From contig OY970187.1 of assembly GCA_963708165.1 (NCBI GenBank), positions 1,240,001 to 1,304,000 on the forward strand: a DNA stretch of 64,000 bases. Reading direction: 5' to 3'. This stretch comes from Rubricoccus sp963708165. GTDB taxonomy: Bacteria; Bacteroidota; Rhodothermia; Rhodothermales; Rubricoccaceae. Each line of letters opens with the position of its first letter. Position 1 is the stretch's first letter. A program made the position numbers and the translations under genes. The notes under the pieces were generated by a model. That model made no database searches and was not told the DNA's origin. It saw nothing but the letters and a program-made list of their open reading frames with translations. Of the stretch, positions 1 to 8,268 are shown piece after piece.

Positions 1-638
1 ACCGGCTGGACTACACCAAGGGCTTGCTGCTCCGCTTCGAGGCGTACGAGCGCTTTCTGGAGTGCTACCCTGAGCTGCACGGCCGCGTCGCCATGTTTCA
101 GATCGCGACGCCAAGCCGCACCGGCATTGCGGCGTACGCGCAGCTCAAGCGCGAGGTCGAGCAGGCTGTGGGCCGCATCAATGGGCGCTTCGCCGAGGGC
201 GCCTGGACGCCCATCCACTACCGCTACCGCGCCTACACGCAGGCCGAGCTCGCGGGCCTGTACCGCGCCGCCGACATCGCGCTCGTCACGCCGCTGCGCG
301 ACGGCATGAACCTCGTCGCGCACGAGTTCGGCGCCGTCTCGGGCACCGCCGCCTCTGGCGATGGCCTCGCAGCCTCTGGCGCCAGAGGCACGCCTCGTTC
401 CGAGCCCGGCATGCTCCTGCTCAGCGAACTCGCGGGCGCCGCCGACTACCTGCACGGCGCCGTGCTCGTCAACCCGTACGACACTGACGGCGTGGCGCGC
501 GCGCTCCGCGCTGCGCTCGACCTGCCCCTGGCGGAAAAGGCCCGCCGCCTCGCGCTCGTCCGCGAGGCTGTGCGCGGGCTCGATGTCCACGGCTGGGCCT
601 CGCGCTTTCTCGACCGCCTGGGCGCGCCCGCTGCGTGA
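1..638 (+). CDS. otsA: Trehalose-6-phosphate synthase, C-terminal part (5' end outside window)
   Basis: This GT20 enzyme makes trehalose-6-phosphate from UDP-glucose (or another NDP-glucose) and glucose-6-phosphate in the cytoplasm. The frame is open from base 3 and begins RLDYTKG, the family's signature. It continues through LRDGMNLVAHEF and SELAGAA to VNPYD, the usual C-terminal landmarks. Only about 212 residues are in the window. Between HEF and LLLSELAGAA the protein carries about 18 more residues than typical OtsA. This stretch contains AASGDG and AASGARG, encoded by a half-site and a complete copy of the iterated palindrome. otsB follows about 95 bp downstream, giving the two-step OtsA/OtsB pathway. 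Family assignment is secure; the loop insertion is directly visible. Confidence 0.93.
   Translation, partial: RLDYTKGLLLRFEAYERFLECYPELHGRVAMFQIATPSRTGIAAYAQLKREVEQAVGRINGRFAEGAWTPIHYRYRAYTQAELAGLYRAADIALVTPLRDGMNLVAHEFGAVSGTAASGDGLAASGARGTPRSEPGMLLLSELAGAADYLHGAVLVNPYDTDGVARALRAALDLPLAEKARRLALVREAVRGLDVHGWASRFLDRLGAPAA
372..389. repeat. Full 18-bp palindrome inside the otsA coding sequence
   Basis: A perfect copy of GCCTCTGGCGCCAGAGGC is read in frame as ASGARG. A half-site about 25 bp upstream encodes ASG. It sits in a surface-loop position between two conserved OtsA motifs. Confidence 0.9.
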
Positions 639-733
639 CGCCAGAGGCCTCTGGCGGCGATCATGCAAGCCTTCGCGCACGCCACCCAGCGGCGCAGACG
701 CCACGGCGTGGCGTCTCCACGACTTCGACGCAC

Positions 734-1468
734 ATGACTCCGCACCCCGACCGACCCCTCCTCTTTCTTGACTACGACGGCACACTCGCGCCCATCGTGG
801 ACGACCCCGCCGAGGCGTGGCCGCACCCCGAGGTGCCTGCGCTTCTGGCGTCGCTCGCCGCGCGGCACCCCGTCGTGGTGGTGTCCGGGCGCGACTTGGC
901 AACGCTCGCCCGCTTTTTGCCAGGCATCGCGGTGCGCGCCGTGGGCTTGCATGGTGCCGAAGAGGGAACGCTGGGCACTCCGCCAGAGGCCTCGCCCGCG
1001 CTCACCGCCGTGGCCGGGCCTCTGGCGGCGCTGCGCGCGAGCGTGCCCGAGATGGACGGCGTGAACATCGAGGACAAAGGCGCCGCGTTTGCCGTCCACT
1101 ACCGCGCCGCGCCAGACGAGTCCGCTGCCCGCACCGCGCTCGAATCCTGGGCCTCTGGCGTTCCCGCCGCGCTCCACGCGGTCTGGGGCAAGAACGTGGT
1201 CGAACTGCGCCCGCGAGAGATTTCCAAAGGCACCGCCGTCGCCCGCATCGCCGCCGAGCACCCCGCCTGCACGCCCGTCTACTTCGGCGACGACACGACC
1301 GACGAGGACGCCTTTCTCGCGCTGCACCGCCTCGCGCCAGAGGCCCCTGGCGACGCGACGCACGCAGCCTCTGGCGCGGTCACGGTCAAAGTGGGCGCGG
1401 GCGAGACGGCCGCGCGCTACCGCCTGCCCGACGTGGACGCTGTCGCGGCATACCTGGCTAAGTTCTGA
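734..1468 (+). CDS. otsB: Trehalose-6-phosphate phosphatase
   Basis: A HAD-superfamily phosphatase that removes phosphate from trehalose-6-phosphate, completing trehalose synthesis begun by OtsA. The DYDGTL nucleophile motif lies about 11 residues from the chosen ATG, as expected. Further matches are VVSGRD, the EDKG region, and GDDTTDEDAF near residue 180 (motif IV). Length is about 244 residues, typical for OtsB. The open frame extends upstream to a GTG that overlaps the otsA stop, but the added residues are low-complexity, so I prefer the ATG at 734. The stop codon TGA is followed immediately by a full palindrome. Confidence 0.93.
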   Translation: MTPHPDRPLLFLDYDGTLAPIVDDPAEAWPHPEVPALLASLAARHPVVVVSGRDLATLARFLPGIAVRAVGLHGAEEGTLGTPPEASPALTAVAGPLAALRASVPEMDGVNIEDKGAAFAVHYRAAPDESAARTALESWASGVPAALHAVWGKNVVELRPREISKGTAVARIAAEHPACTPVYFGDDTTDEDAFLALHRLAPEAPGDATHAASGAVTVKVGAGETAARYRLPDVDAVAAYLAKF

Positions 1469-1486
1469 GCCTCTGGCGCCAGAGGC
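1469..1486. repeat. Full palindrome abutting the otsB stop codon
   Basis: A perfect 18-bp palindrome begins at the base after the otsB TGA, between two convergent genes. A 9-bp stem with no loop spacer could act as a weak hairpin or a protein-binding site. Confidence 0.85.
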
Positions 1487-1497
1487 TGGCGCTGGAC

Positions 1498-1881
1498 TCA
1501 GTCGGCGGCGTAGACCTTGAGCGTGTCGTAGCGCTTGAGCTGCACCTGACCGGCGGGGGCGCCGCGGCGCTTGCTCACGTCGCACGCGCGGCAGACGTGG
1601 ACGCTCACTTTACCGCCTGCGTTTTTCGCTTTCGAGTGCTTCACCGCGAGCGCCGCGGCGCGTTGCAAAACGGGGCGCGGGAGCGCGTCCAGCTTGTCCG
1701 GGTTGCGCACGATGACGTGGCTGCCGGGGCATCCGGCGGCGTGCATCCAGATGTCGAGCGGGTCCGCGACGCGGAGCGAGAGGCGGTCGTTTTCGCGAGC
1801 GCTCAGGCCCACGAGGACCTCGAAGCCGTCCACGTCGTGCGTGTCCCAGCCGTCGTGTTTGGCGCTGTCTCGCTTTCCCAT
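1498..1881 (-). CDS. NFACT-R (DUF814) RNA-binding domain protein
   Basis: A stand-alone NFACT-R domain of 127 residues, matching the C-terminal RNA-binding module of the Rqc2/RqcH/FbpA family. Family-typical blocks visible are GWDTHDVDGFEVLVG, the segment DPLDIWMHAAG, PGSHVIVRNPD, and VSKRRGAPAGQVQL at the C-terminus. The large NFACT-N and coiled-coil parts of RqcH are absent, so direct alanine-tailing activity is unlikely. A role in binding ribosome- or tRNA-related RNA is inferred from the domain. It converges on otsB across a full palindrome. Confidence 0.85.
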   Translation of the reverse strand: MGKRDSAKHDGWDTHDVDGFEVLVGLSARENDRLSLRVADPLDIWMHAAGCPGSHVIVRNPDKLDALPRPVLQRAAALAVKHSKAKNAGGKVSVHVCRACDVSKRRGAPAGQVQLKRYDTLKVYAAD

Positions 1882-2008
1882 GTCCGTCTCGCGTGGTGCA
1901 GACCCAGTTTCGCCCGAGTCCTCTGGCGCCGTTTGGAAGACAGGGCGGAAAACAAGGCCCAGCCTCTGGCGCCAGAGGCCATGCCAACGACCCTCCCTCT
2001 CGCCTCCC

Positions 2009-3523
2009 CTACGCCTCGTCTGCCGGGGGGCGTTCGCCAGAGGCGAGAGCGCGCACGATCGCGTCCATCGCGCGGGTGATGCGCGAGCTAGAGGTGGTGT
2101 AGTTGTTGGCCATCATCACGAACGCGATGGTCTGGCCGCGCGGCCCCTCGACGTAGCCCGCGAGCGCGCGGACGGCTTGCAGCGATCCCGTTTTGGCGCG
2201 GACCGGCACGCCGCCCAGGCGGTTGCGCAGCGTCGAGCCCGCGCCGCCACCCTGCGGCAGCGACTGCCGGAAGGCGGCCGCACCCGGGTGCTGGTTCATG
2301 TGCGCCAGCATCGCGCCCATCGCCTGCGGCGTGATGAGGTCTTTGCGCGAGAGGCCCGAGCCGTCGACGATGCTGAGGCCGTCGGTCTGGGCGCCTGCAC
2401 TCGCCAGAAAGCTCTCGACGCGGCGCGCGGAGGCATCCGTCGAGCCGCTGGTCGAGAGCGTGCGGAAAAGGTGCTCGGCGTAGAGGTTGTCGCTTTTGCG
2501 GTTGATGCGCTGCACGATGTTGCGCAGCGTGGGCGAGACGTAGGCGCGAATCGGCTCGGCGCCTTCGTAGTTGGGCGCGGTCGCCATTTCGTCCACATCT
2601 ACAATGGCGGCGTCGACGGCGATTCCCGCGTCGGCCAGGCGGTCGGCAAAGGCGGTCGCGGCGTAGAGCGTCGGGTTTTCGACGGGCAGGCGCAGCGTGG
2701 CGTTGTAGCCCGAGGGAATCGCGCCCGAAAGCGTCACCTTGTTGGTGCCCACCGTCCGGCCGACGCGGAGGCGACCGCCACCGTCGCGCTGCGCCGCGAT
2801 GTCGGTCACGAACTCGACAAAGTTCGGAGGGTCTACGCTGACCTCGCCGTTGCGGAAGCGCACGGCCATCAGGTTGTCGCCCCAGGCGAGCCCGCCAGAG
2901 GCAGGCGCGTAACTCTCGGTCGCGATGTGACTCACGTCCCAGCCCTCGGCGTACGCGGCGTCCGCAAAGCGGTCGTCGTCGCCGATGATGCGGCCTTCGA
3001 CGCGCCGCACGCCGGAGGCGTAGAGCGCCTCGGCCCAGTTTTCCAGCGGCTCCTGGCTCACCCACTCGCTGCCGAAGGTCGGGTCGCCTGCGCCGCGGAT
3101 GACCAGATCGCCGCGCAGCGTCCCGCCCACCTCTTCGCCGAAGTGGTAGAGCCGCGTGCTGTAGCGGAAGTCTGGCCCGAGTGCGTCCAGCGCTGCGGCG
3201 GTGGTGAGCAGCTTCATCGTGCTCGCGGGCAGCAGCGTGAGGTCTTCGTTGCGCGCCAACAGCGTGCGGCCCGTGCTCAGGTCCTGCACGTGGAGGCCCC
3301 AGATGGCGCGCGGCAGATCCGGGTCGTCCAGAATCTCCTCCAGGATGGTGGCCATCTCGGCGTCGGACGTGCGCGCGGGCGAGGCCAGGGCGCTATCGAC
3401 CGAGACGCTGCGAGCCGAGTCGGCGTCGGCCTGGAGCGGATCTGCGACCGAGGCCTGTGGCCACCAGGCGATGCCGACGGCGGCGAGCGCCAGGGGCGCG
3501 AGGAGAAACGAGAGGCGGCGCAT
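2009..3523 (-). CDS. dacB: D-alanyl-D-alanine carboxypeptidase/endopeptidase (PBP4 family)
   Basis: A periplasmic S13-family penicillin-binding protein that trims or cleaves peptidoglycan cross-links. The chosen start gives MRRLSFLLAPLAL, a signal peptide; the longer open frame adds 20 residues before it. The catalytic motifs are all present: STMK (SxxK) near residue 101, SDN (SxN) near 345 and KTG near 443. Length is 504 residues, normal for DacB. The large insert between SxxK and SxN is typical of the family. It is divergent from the DUF3098 gene. A half-site lies just inside the C-terminus. Confidence 0.93.
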   Translation of the reverse strand: MRRLSFLLAPLALAAVGIAWWPQASVADPLQADADSARSVSVDSALASPARTSDAEMATILEEILDDPDLPRAIWGLHVQDLSTGRTLLARNEDLTLLPASTMKLLTTAAALDALGPDFRYSTRLYHFGEEVGGTLRGDLVIRGAGDPTFGSEWVSQEPLENWAEALYASGVRRVEGRIIGDDDRFADAAYAEGWDVSHIATESYAPASGGLAWGDNLMAVRFRNGEVSVDPPNFVEFVTDIAAQRDGGGRLRVGRTVGTNKVTLSGAIPSGYNATLRLPVENPTLYAATAFADRLADAGIAVDAAIVDVDEMATAPNYEGAEPIRAYVSPTLRNIVQRINRKSDNLYAEHLFRTLSTSGSTDASARRVESFLASAGAQTDGLSIVDGSGLSRKDLITPQAMGAMLAHMNQHPGAAAFRQSLPQGGGAGSTLRNRLGGVPVRAKTGSLQAVRALAGYVEGPRGQTIAFVMMANNYTTSSSRITRAMDAIVRALASGERPPADEA

Positions 3524-3891
3524 CGGAGACGGGCGGGGGAGGGAGGCGAAGCTACCGGGCAACTCCGCCGGGCGGTGCCCCATTGCGCGCCCGTCTGCGC
3601 TCCGCGCGAGTTCTCCGCCAGAAGCCTCTGGCGCTGCGCGCGGGCTCCGGGCTCAGCTGCTTCCCCGTCGCCCCTGGCGCCAGAGGCCACCGCGTTTCTT
3701 CCCCGACCGTCATCCCGGCAGAGCGAAGGGAGGTGAGGGATCTTCCACGTCGCGCTGCCTCTGCGGCCGCCAGAGGCCTCTAGCGGGACAGCTTCTGGCG
3801 GAACCGGGCGCCCACGCAGACGGCCTGCGTGAAACCCGCGCAGCCTCTGGCGCCGCCGGTATCTTGCCGCACACGAGTTCCAGACCCTCCG
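3524..3891. other. Divergent intergenic region between dacB and DUF3098 gene
   Basis: No gene is supported in these 368 bases. The region holds several half-sites and a near-full palindrome around 3666-3684. At about 3709-3747 there is one copy of a GTCATCCCG...GAGCGAAG...GGATCTTCC-type intergenic repeat, related to the pair at 16803-16948. Promoters for both flanking genes must lie here, but I cannot pinpoint them. Confidence 0.6.
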
Positions 3892-4242
3892 ATGGCCAAG
3901 CGTTCCTCCAAAAAGCGCGCGACGAAGAAAGCGGCACCCAACCGCCGCGGCACGCGCGCGGTGCGAATGCCGTTCGAGCGCCGCAACTACGTGCTCCTGC
4001 TCGGAGCTATCGCGCTCATCGTGACCGGCTACATCCTCATGCTGGTCGACAACGCCGTGAGCGACAACCCGGTCGACAGCGCGCTCTCGCTCACCGTCGC
4101 GCCGCTGCTGCTGCTCGGCGGCTATCTGGGCGTGATCTGGGCCGTGCTCTCGGGCGTCGGCGCCAGCGGCGCTGCGCCAGAGGCAGAACTCGCCGGGGTG
4201 CAGCCGCCTGTGATCTCCGGCGAAGCCGTCGCCGAGGCGTGA
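3892..4242 (+). CDS. DUF3098 family small membrane protein
   Basis: A 116-residue inner-membrane protein with a strongly basic N-terminus (MAKRSSKKRATKK). It has two membrane segments: NYVLLLGAIALIVTGYILM, and a second around LSLTVAPLLLLGGYLGVIWAV. The pattern RRNY...GYILM...DNPVD...APLLLLGGY is that of DUF3098, a family found in Bacteroidota near FtsX-like genes; its function is unknown. The C-terminal extension (GAAPEAELAGVQPP) lies outside the family core and contains a half-site-encoded PEA. The stop overlaps the next gene's GTG, so the two are probably cotranscribed. Confidence 0.8.
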   Translation: MAKRSSKKRATKKAAPNRRGTRAVRMPFERRNYVLLLGAIALIVTGYILMLVDNAVSDNPVDSALSLTVAPLLLLGGYLGVIWAVLSGVGASGAAPEAELAGVQPPVISGEAVAEA

Positions 4243-4772
4243 GGCGCGCGGTTCTCGCGCTGGCCCTTCTCGCGAGTGGTTGCGGCGGTGAGCGCGCCGG
4301 GGAGGCTCCGGCACCCGCGCGGCCTCCCTCGCCTCCCGCCATCCCCACCGTCGGCGATCTGGACGACAGCTTCGAGGACGATCTGCCTGCGGACACGCTC
4401 GCCGAGCCTCTGGCGGATACGCTGGAAGCCGCGCCGCTGCCCGACCCCGGCCCGTCGTTCGCGCCGTTCCTGACCGAGTTCAAGGTCGCGCTCCAGAACG
4501 GAAGCGCCAGAGGCCTGGCCGCGCCCGGACTCTCGGCAGAGGATCTCGCCGCGGTCATGGACGATCCGGCCGTGCAGCAGCGCGTGCTGGCTGCGGGCGT
4601 CGACCGGTACCGCCGCGAGGGCACACGCCGCGAGGTGTACGTCGTGGTCGGCTACGACACGGACGGCAACGTGGTCCCAGAGGACGAGGCCGAGACCGAG
4701 AGCGGCGTCGGGCTCGTCTTCGATGTGGTGGAGGGGTCGTACCGTTTGGTGCGCGTCGAGCGCGCAGGCTAG
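4239..4772 (+). CDS. Putative lipoprotein, unknown function
   Basis: A 177-residue protein starting at a GTG that overlaps the preceding stop (GTGA), which implies translational coupling. The signal peptide ends in a lipobox (LLASGC), predicting an outer-membrane or periplasmic lipoprotein. A Pro/Asp/Glu-rich linker follows, containing PLPDPGPSFAPF. A compact C-terminal domain of about 110 residues ends in a beta-rich stretch (REVYVVVGYDTDGNV, then a strand around SYRLVRVE). No known domain is recognised. The stop TAG is followed by CCTCTGG, another stop-adjacent half-site. Confidence 0.75.
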   Translation: MRRAVLALALLASGCGGERAGEAPAPARPPSPPAIPTVGDLDDSFEDDLPADTLAEPLADTLEAAPLPDPGPSFAPFLTEFKVALQNGSARGLAAPGLSAEDLAAVMDDPAVQQRVLAAGVDRYRREGTRREVYVVVGYDTDGNVVPEDEAETESGVGLVFDVVEGSYRLVRVERAG

Positions 4773-4856
4773 CCTCTGGGGTTGCGCCGGTGGGACCGCG
4801 CGAGACGGTCGGGCGCAGAGTGACGACTCGCCTCTGGCGCCAGAGGCACGCAAAAA

Positions 4857-4887
4857 AGCCCGGCTGCGCGAGGTGCGCAGCCGGGCT
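4857..4887 (-). terminator. Rho-independent terminator hairpin between convergent lipoprotein genes
   Basis: A perfect 13-bp stem, AGCCCGGCTGCGC/GCGCAGCCGGGCT, with a 5-base loop. An A-run immediately 5' on the plus strand becomes a U-run on the minus strand. It fits termination of the minus-strand lipoprotein gene at 4912-5175. Confidence 0.8.
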
Positions 4888-4911
4888 CAGGTGCTCTGGA
4901 GAGCGAAGGGG

Positions 4912-5175
4912 TTACTCGATGACCTCCTCCATCTCTGCCTCTACTTCTTCGCCAGCGGCTTCCATGTCGTCGCCCATGTCGTCCATGCCGGCCTCCATGT
5001 CGTCGCCCATCTGCTCCATGTCAGCCTCGATGGCCTCGTCAGCAGGAACGACGGGGGTGACGACCTCCGCCTCGGTGGCGTCGATGTCGGTGGTCTCGAC
5101 GGTGTCGTTGTCGGAGCAGCCGGTGAGGCCGATGAAGGCGAACGCGAGAGCGAAGATGCTGATGTTCTTGAACAT
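4912..5175 (-). CDS. Small acidic lipoprotein
   Basis: An 87-residue protein starting MFKNISIFALAFAF with a lipobox LTGC, so probably an outer-membrane lipoprotein. The mature part is extremely acidic and Met-rich, with a degenerate repeat of GDDMEA/MDDMG units, and is probably disordered or helical. Function is unknown; roles such as metal binding or envelope spacing would be guesses. It has its own terminator downstream and about 220 bp of upstream DNA shared with divergent tesB. Codon use is less GC-extreme than its neighbours and the gene has no iterated half-sites, which may indicate high expression. Confidence 0.75.
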   Translation of the reverse strand: MFKNISIFALAFAFIGLTGCSDNDTVETTDIDATEAEVVTPVVPADEAIEADMEQMGDDMEAGMDDMGDDMEAAGEEVEAEMEEVIE

Positions 5176-5395
5176 AGTCGTGTGCCCCAGAAGGGCTGAT
5201 TCGGTTGGGTGATGTCGAGCCGGGGTGAGAGGCTCGGATGTGCTTGAGCGCACGTCGCAATATATGGTGCACCCGAATGGGCTTTCCTATACCGGATGTG
5301 TTGAAGAAGCGATGGGTACGCGGTGAAGCGCCTCTGGCATCTCTACCGACCGGAGCCGGGCGATAGCTATTCTTGCGCCTCCTCTCCCACCCGCC

Positions 5396-6259
5396 ATGCC
5401 TTCCGCTCTCGACGGCCTCCTCTCGCTTCTCGACCTCGAACCGTTGGAGCACGACTACTTCCGCGGCCAGAGCGCGTCCTACGGCGCGCCGCGCGTGTTC
5501 GGGGGGCAGGTGCTGGCACAGGCGGTGATCGCGGCCGGGCGCACGGCGCCAGAGGACCGAACGTGCCACTCGCTGCACGCCTATTTCATCCTCCCCGGCG
5601 ATGTGAAGGCGCCCATCCTCTACCATGTCGACCGGCTGCGCGATGGCGGATCGTTCGCCACGCGGCGCGTGACGGCCATCCAGCACGGCCGCCCCATCTT
5701 CAACGCCGCGCTCTCCTTCCACCGCGGCGAACCCGGCCTGGACCACGCCGACCCGGCGCCAGAGGCCCCGGAGCCCGACTCGGTCACGAGTGAACTCGAA
5801 ATCGCGCGCAGCCTCGCCGACCGCATCCCCGCGCGCTTCCGCGACACGCTCACCAGCGAGCGCGCCATCGACTACCGCCCCGTCAACCCTGTCAACCCGT
5901 TCGCGCCAGAGGCGACGGAGGCCAAACTGGAGGTGTGGTTGCGGGTCTCTGGCGAGCTCCCAGACGATCCGCTGATCCACCAGGCGATCCTGGCCTACGC
6001 GAGCGACTACGGCCTGCTGGGAACGGCGCTACGCCCCCACGCGCGCAGCGTGTTCGACCCCGGCATTATGGCCGCGAGCCTGGACCACGCGATGTGGTTC
6101 CACCGCCCCTTCCGCGCCGACGCCTGGCTGCTCTACGCCATGGACGGCCCGAGCGCCTCTGGCGGGCGCGCGTTCACGCGCGGCGCCGTCCACGACCGCG
6201 AGGGCAGCATGGTGGCAAGCGTGGCACAAGAGGGGCTGGTGCGCCTGCTGGACGCATGA
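5396..6259 (+). CDS. tesB: Acyl-CoA thioesterase II
   Basis: A cytoplasmic double-hotdog thioesterase that hydrolyses medium- and long-chain acyl-CoA. Family landmarks are the start LLDLEPLEHDYFRG, VFGGQVLAQAVIAA, SLHAYFILPGD, FATRRVTAIQHG, and the C-terminal domain with SLDHAMWFHRP and SGGRAFTRGAVHD. Length is 287 residues, as in E. coli TesB. Three half-sites fall in the linker between the two hotdog domains, giving PEAPEPD and PEATEA. Its stop overlaps the next ATG (ATGA). Confidence 0.92.
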   Translation: MPSALDGLLSLLDLEPLEHDYFRGQSASYGAPRVFGGQVLAQAVIAAGRTAPEDRTCHSLHAYFILPGDVKAPILYHVDRLRDGGSFATRRVTAIQHGRPIFNAALSFHRGEPGLDHADPAPEAPEPDSVTSELEIARSLADRIPARFRDTLTSERAIDYRPVNPVNPFAPEATEAKLEVWLRVSGELPDDPLIHQAILAYASDYGLLGTALRPHARSVFDPGIMAASLDHAMWFHRPFRADAWLLYAMDGPSASGGRAFTRGAVHDREGSMVASVAQEGLVRLLDA

Positions 6260-6975
6260 GCCGCGCCCTTCTCCTGCTCGCGCTGCTCGCCACCGGCTGC
6301 CGCCTGGAAACGCCAGAGACTGAGACCGCGGCCCCGCCAGAGGCGCAAACCGACGGGTCGCAAACCGACAGGTCACAAACCGCTCGGGCCTCTGGCGGAG
6401 CGCTGCGCGAGTCCACAGAAGCGCCGGCCTCTGGCGAACGCACCACGCCGGATCCGCCTGTTGCTGCAGGCGACACCATGCGCGTGACACAGCGCCGTGC
6501 GGGCACCGCCACTCCCAACACGCGGCCTCTGGGGCCCGAGGTCAGCGCCAGAGGCTGGGCCGTTCCCGTGCTCGGCATCGCGCCAGAGGACCTGGTGGAC
6601 ACGTTCACGGCCGCCCGAAGCGAGGGCCGCACGCACAACGCCATCGACATCCTCGCGCCGCGCGGCACGCCCGTCGTGGCGGCCTCTGGCGGAACGGTGC
6701 AGCGCTTGTTCACGAGCGACAAGGGCGGCCTCACGGTCTACGTCTTGGGCCAGGACAAGCGGACGGTGAGCTACTACGCGCACCTGGACGCCTACGCGCC
6801 GGGCCTGAAGAAAGGGAAGCGCGTCGCCAGAGGCGCGCCGATCGGCACCGTCGGCGACTCGGGCAACGCGGCGCCGGGCAACACGCACCTGCACTTTGCG
6901 GTCTGGACTGTCGCGCCGGGCGCCAGCTTCTGGGACGGCGAGCCGGTCAACCCGTACGGGCTGCTGGCGCGGTGA
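6256..6975 (+). CDS. M23 family metallopeptidase lipoprotein
   Basis: A 239-residue lipoprotein (LLATGC) with a C-terminal LytM/M23 domain predicted to cut peptidoglycan cross-bridges in the periplasm. Zinc ligands are visible as HNAID (HxxxD) near residue 128 and HLHFAV near 212. The linker contains tandem Q-T-D/A repeats (QTDGS, QTDRS, QTAR) plus half-site-encoded PEA and ASG. It is translationally coupled to tesB by ATGA. A full palindrome lies 4 bases after its stop. It could be an active hydrolase or an adaptor; the ligands are intact, which favours activity. Confidence 0.88.
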   Translation: MSRALLLLALLATGCRLETPETETAAPPEAQTDGSQTDRSQTARASGGALRESTEAPASGERTTPDPPVAAGDTMRVTQRRAGTATPNTRPLGPEVSARGWAVPVLGIAPEDLVDTFTAARSEGRTHNAIDILAPRGTPVVAASGGTVQRLFTSDKGGLTVYVLGQDKRTVSYYAHLDAYAPGLKKGKRVARGAPIGTVGDSGNAAPGNTHLHFAVWTVAPGASFWDGEPVNPYGLLAR

Positions 6976-6979
6976 GGCG

Positions 6980-6997
6980 GCCTCTGGCGCCAGAGGC
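6980..6997. repeat. Full palindrome between convergent M23 and L,D-transpeptidase genes
   Basis: A perfect 18-bp copy located 4 bases after the M23 stop and 8 bases before the end of the opposing gene. Confidence 0.85.
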
Positions 6998-7005
6998 CGA
7001 GTGAT

Positions 7006-8268
7006 CTACGACTGCGAGGCAGGCGCCTGCGAGGTTTTCGCGCCAGAGGGGTCGCGGCCGGTGATGTCGCGGAACTGGACGGGCACGCCAGAGGCCACCA
7101 TGCCCAGCAGGCGCTCGGCATCCCAGTTGGTCAGGCGCGTGCAGCCTGCGCTGCTGGCGTAGCCGATGGTGCCTGGCGCGCGCGTGCCGTGAATGCCGTA
7201 GTGTGGCTCCGAAAGCGCGATCCATACCGATCCGACGGCGTTGTTGGGACCGCCGGGCAGCATCGCCTCCTCCTGGTCATCGGGGACGCTCGCGAGGATC
7301 TTGGGCTGATAGTGCCACGTCGGGTTGCGCGCGGTGCGAGTGACCGTGAAGTCGCCAGAGGGCGACGGGTCGTACTCGGCGCCGAGCGTAGCGGGCGCAT
7401 GGAAGACAATGGTGCTGTCGGCGGTGAGCGCCTGCAGGTAGTGACCGCTGCCGCTGATGCGGATCAGCGCGACCTCGCCAGAGGCCGCCCGACGGTTTGC
7501 GTCCTCTGGCGCATCCATGACGTTAGGCACGCGGATCGTGTCGCCGGCTTTCAGGCTGTCCAGTGCCGCGCCGTCGTTGAGGCGCGCGAGCAGCGCGGGC
7601 TTGGCATGGAAGCGTTCGCCCAGGGCCTCGCTCAGCGATTCGTAGCCCAGGCGGTCCAGCTTGGCTTTTTCGTACACATCGTCCGGGATGGGCTCGAACG
7701 GGCCTTCCACGTCGCCGTCGGTGAGGGTGTAGCTGACCACGAGCGAGTCCGGGCGTCCGGCGCGGTTGCTGAGTGCGGCCACGGTCACGGAGTCGGCGAC
7801 GCCAGAGGCGTCGAGGTTCTCGGAGCGCTGAAACCAGATCAGCGCCGTCTCGGTGTTGTCGCCCCAGCGGCCGTCGATCTCACCGGGCGAGAACCGCGCG
7901 CGGTCCAGCAGTACCTGCAGCTTGAGCACGCTCGGGCCTTCGACGTTACCGCCCAGCGGAAGCTGCATCTCGCTCGACCACGCGCGCAGCGTGTCGACGC
8001 CCGCGAGCGTCTCGGTGTTGGCGGCCTCCGCCTCACGCGAGAGTGTGCCCAGCGTATCGGCACCGAGTCGCACCGGGCGCCGGATGTAGCGGTCGCGTTC
8101 CACCTCGTCATCCGAGGGCAGGTCGTCGCCGCCAATCATCGAGACCGTTTCGACCGGAACGTCGCCCGAGGCCTCTGGCGTGTCGCCGGGGGTCTCGGTC
8201 CGGCAGCCGGTGACGAGGATGAGGATGCCCGCGAGGACGAGGAGGAGAGCGAGAGAGGTGCGCATCAT
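7006..8268 (-). CDS. L,D-transpeptidase (YkuD) lipoprotein with peptidoglycan-binding region
   Basis: A 420-residue envelope enzyme predicted to form 3-3 peptidoglycan cross-links or attach proteins to peptidoglycan. The start gives MMRTSLALLLVLAG with a lipobox VTGC. A PG_binding_1-like segment (VLKLQVLLDRARFSPGEIDG..., WGDNTETALIWFQ) precedes the YkuD domain. The active-site signature is HGTRAPGTIG followed by SSAGCTRL; the nucleophile Cys lies near residue 376. The usual SHGCIR is altered to SAGCTR, which keeps the catalytic Cys and Arg. Confidence 0.9.
   Translation of the reverse strand: MMRTSLALLLVLAGILILVTGCRTETPGDTPEASGDVPVETVSMIGGDDLPSDDEVERDRYIRRPVRLGADTLGTLSREAEAANTETLAGVDTLRAWSSEMQLPLGGNVEGPSVLKLQVLLDRARFSPGEIDGRWGDNTETALIWFQRSENLDASGVADSVTVAALSNRAGRPDSLVVSYTLTDGDVEGPFEPIPDDVYEKAKLDRLGYESLSEALGERFHAKPALLARLNDGAALDSLKAGDTIRVPNVMDAPEDANRRAASGEVALIRISGSGHYLQALTADSTIVFHAPATLGAEYDPSPSGDFTVTRTARNPTWHYQPKILASVPDDQEEAMLPGGPNNAVGSVWIALSEPHYGIHGTRAPGTIGYASSAGCTRLTNWDAERLLGMVASGVPVQFRDITGRDPSGAKTSQAPASQS

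Noticed and set aside
3666..3684. Additional perfect palindrome
   Set aside because: It has a one-base mismatch (CCCCTGGCG), so it was counted as a variant.
1571..3736. Long open frames opposite dacB and many other genes (700-800 codons)
   Set aside because: They are antisense shadows produced by high GC; they are rich in Arg/Ala/Gly and in palindrome-derived strings, with no domain signature.
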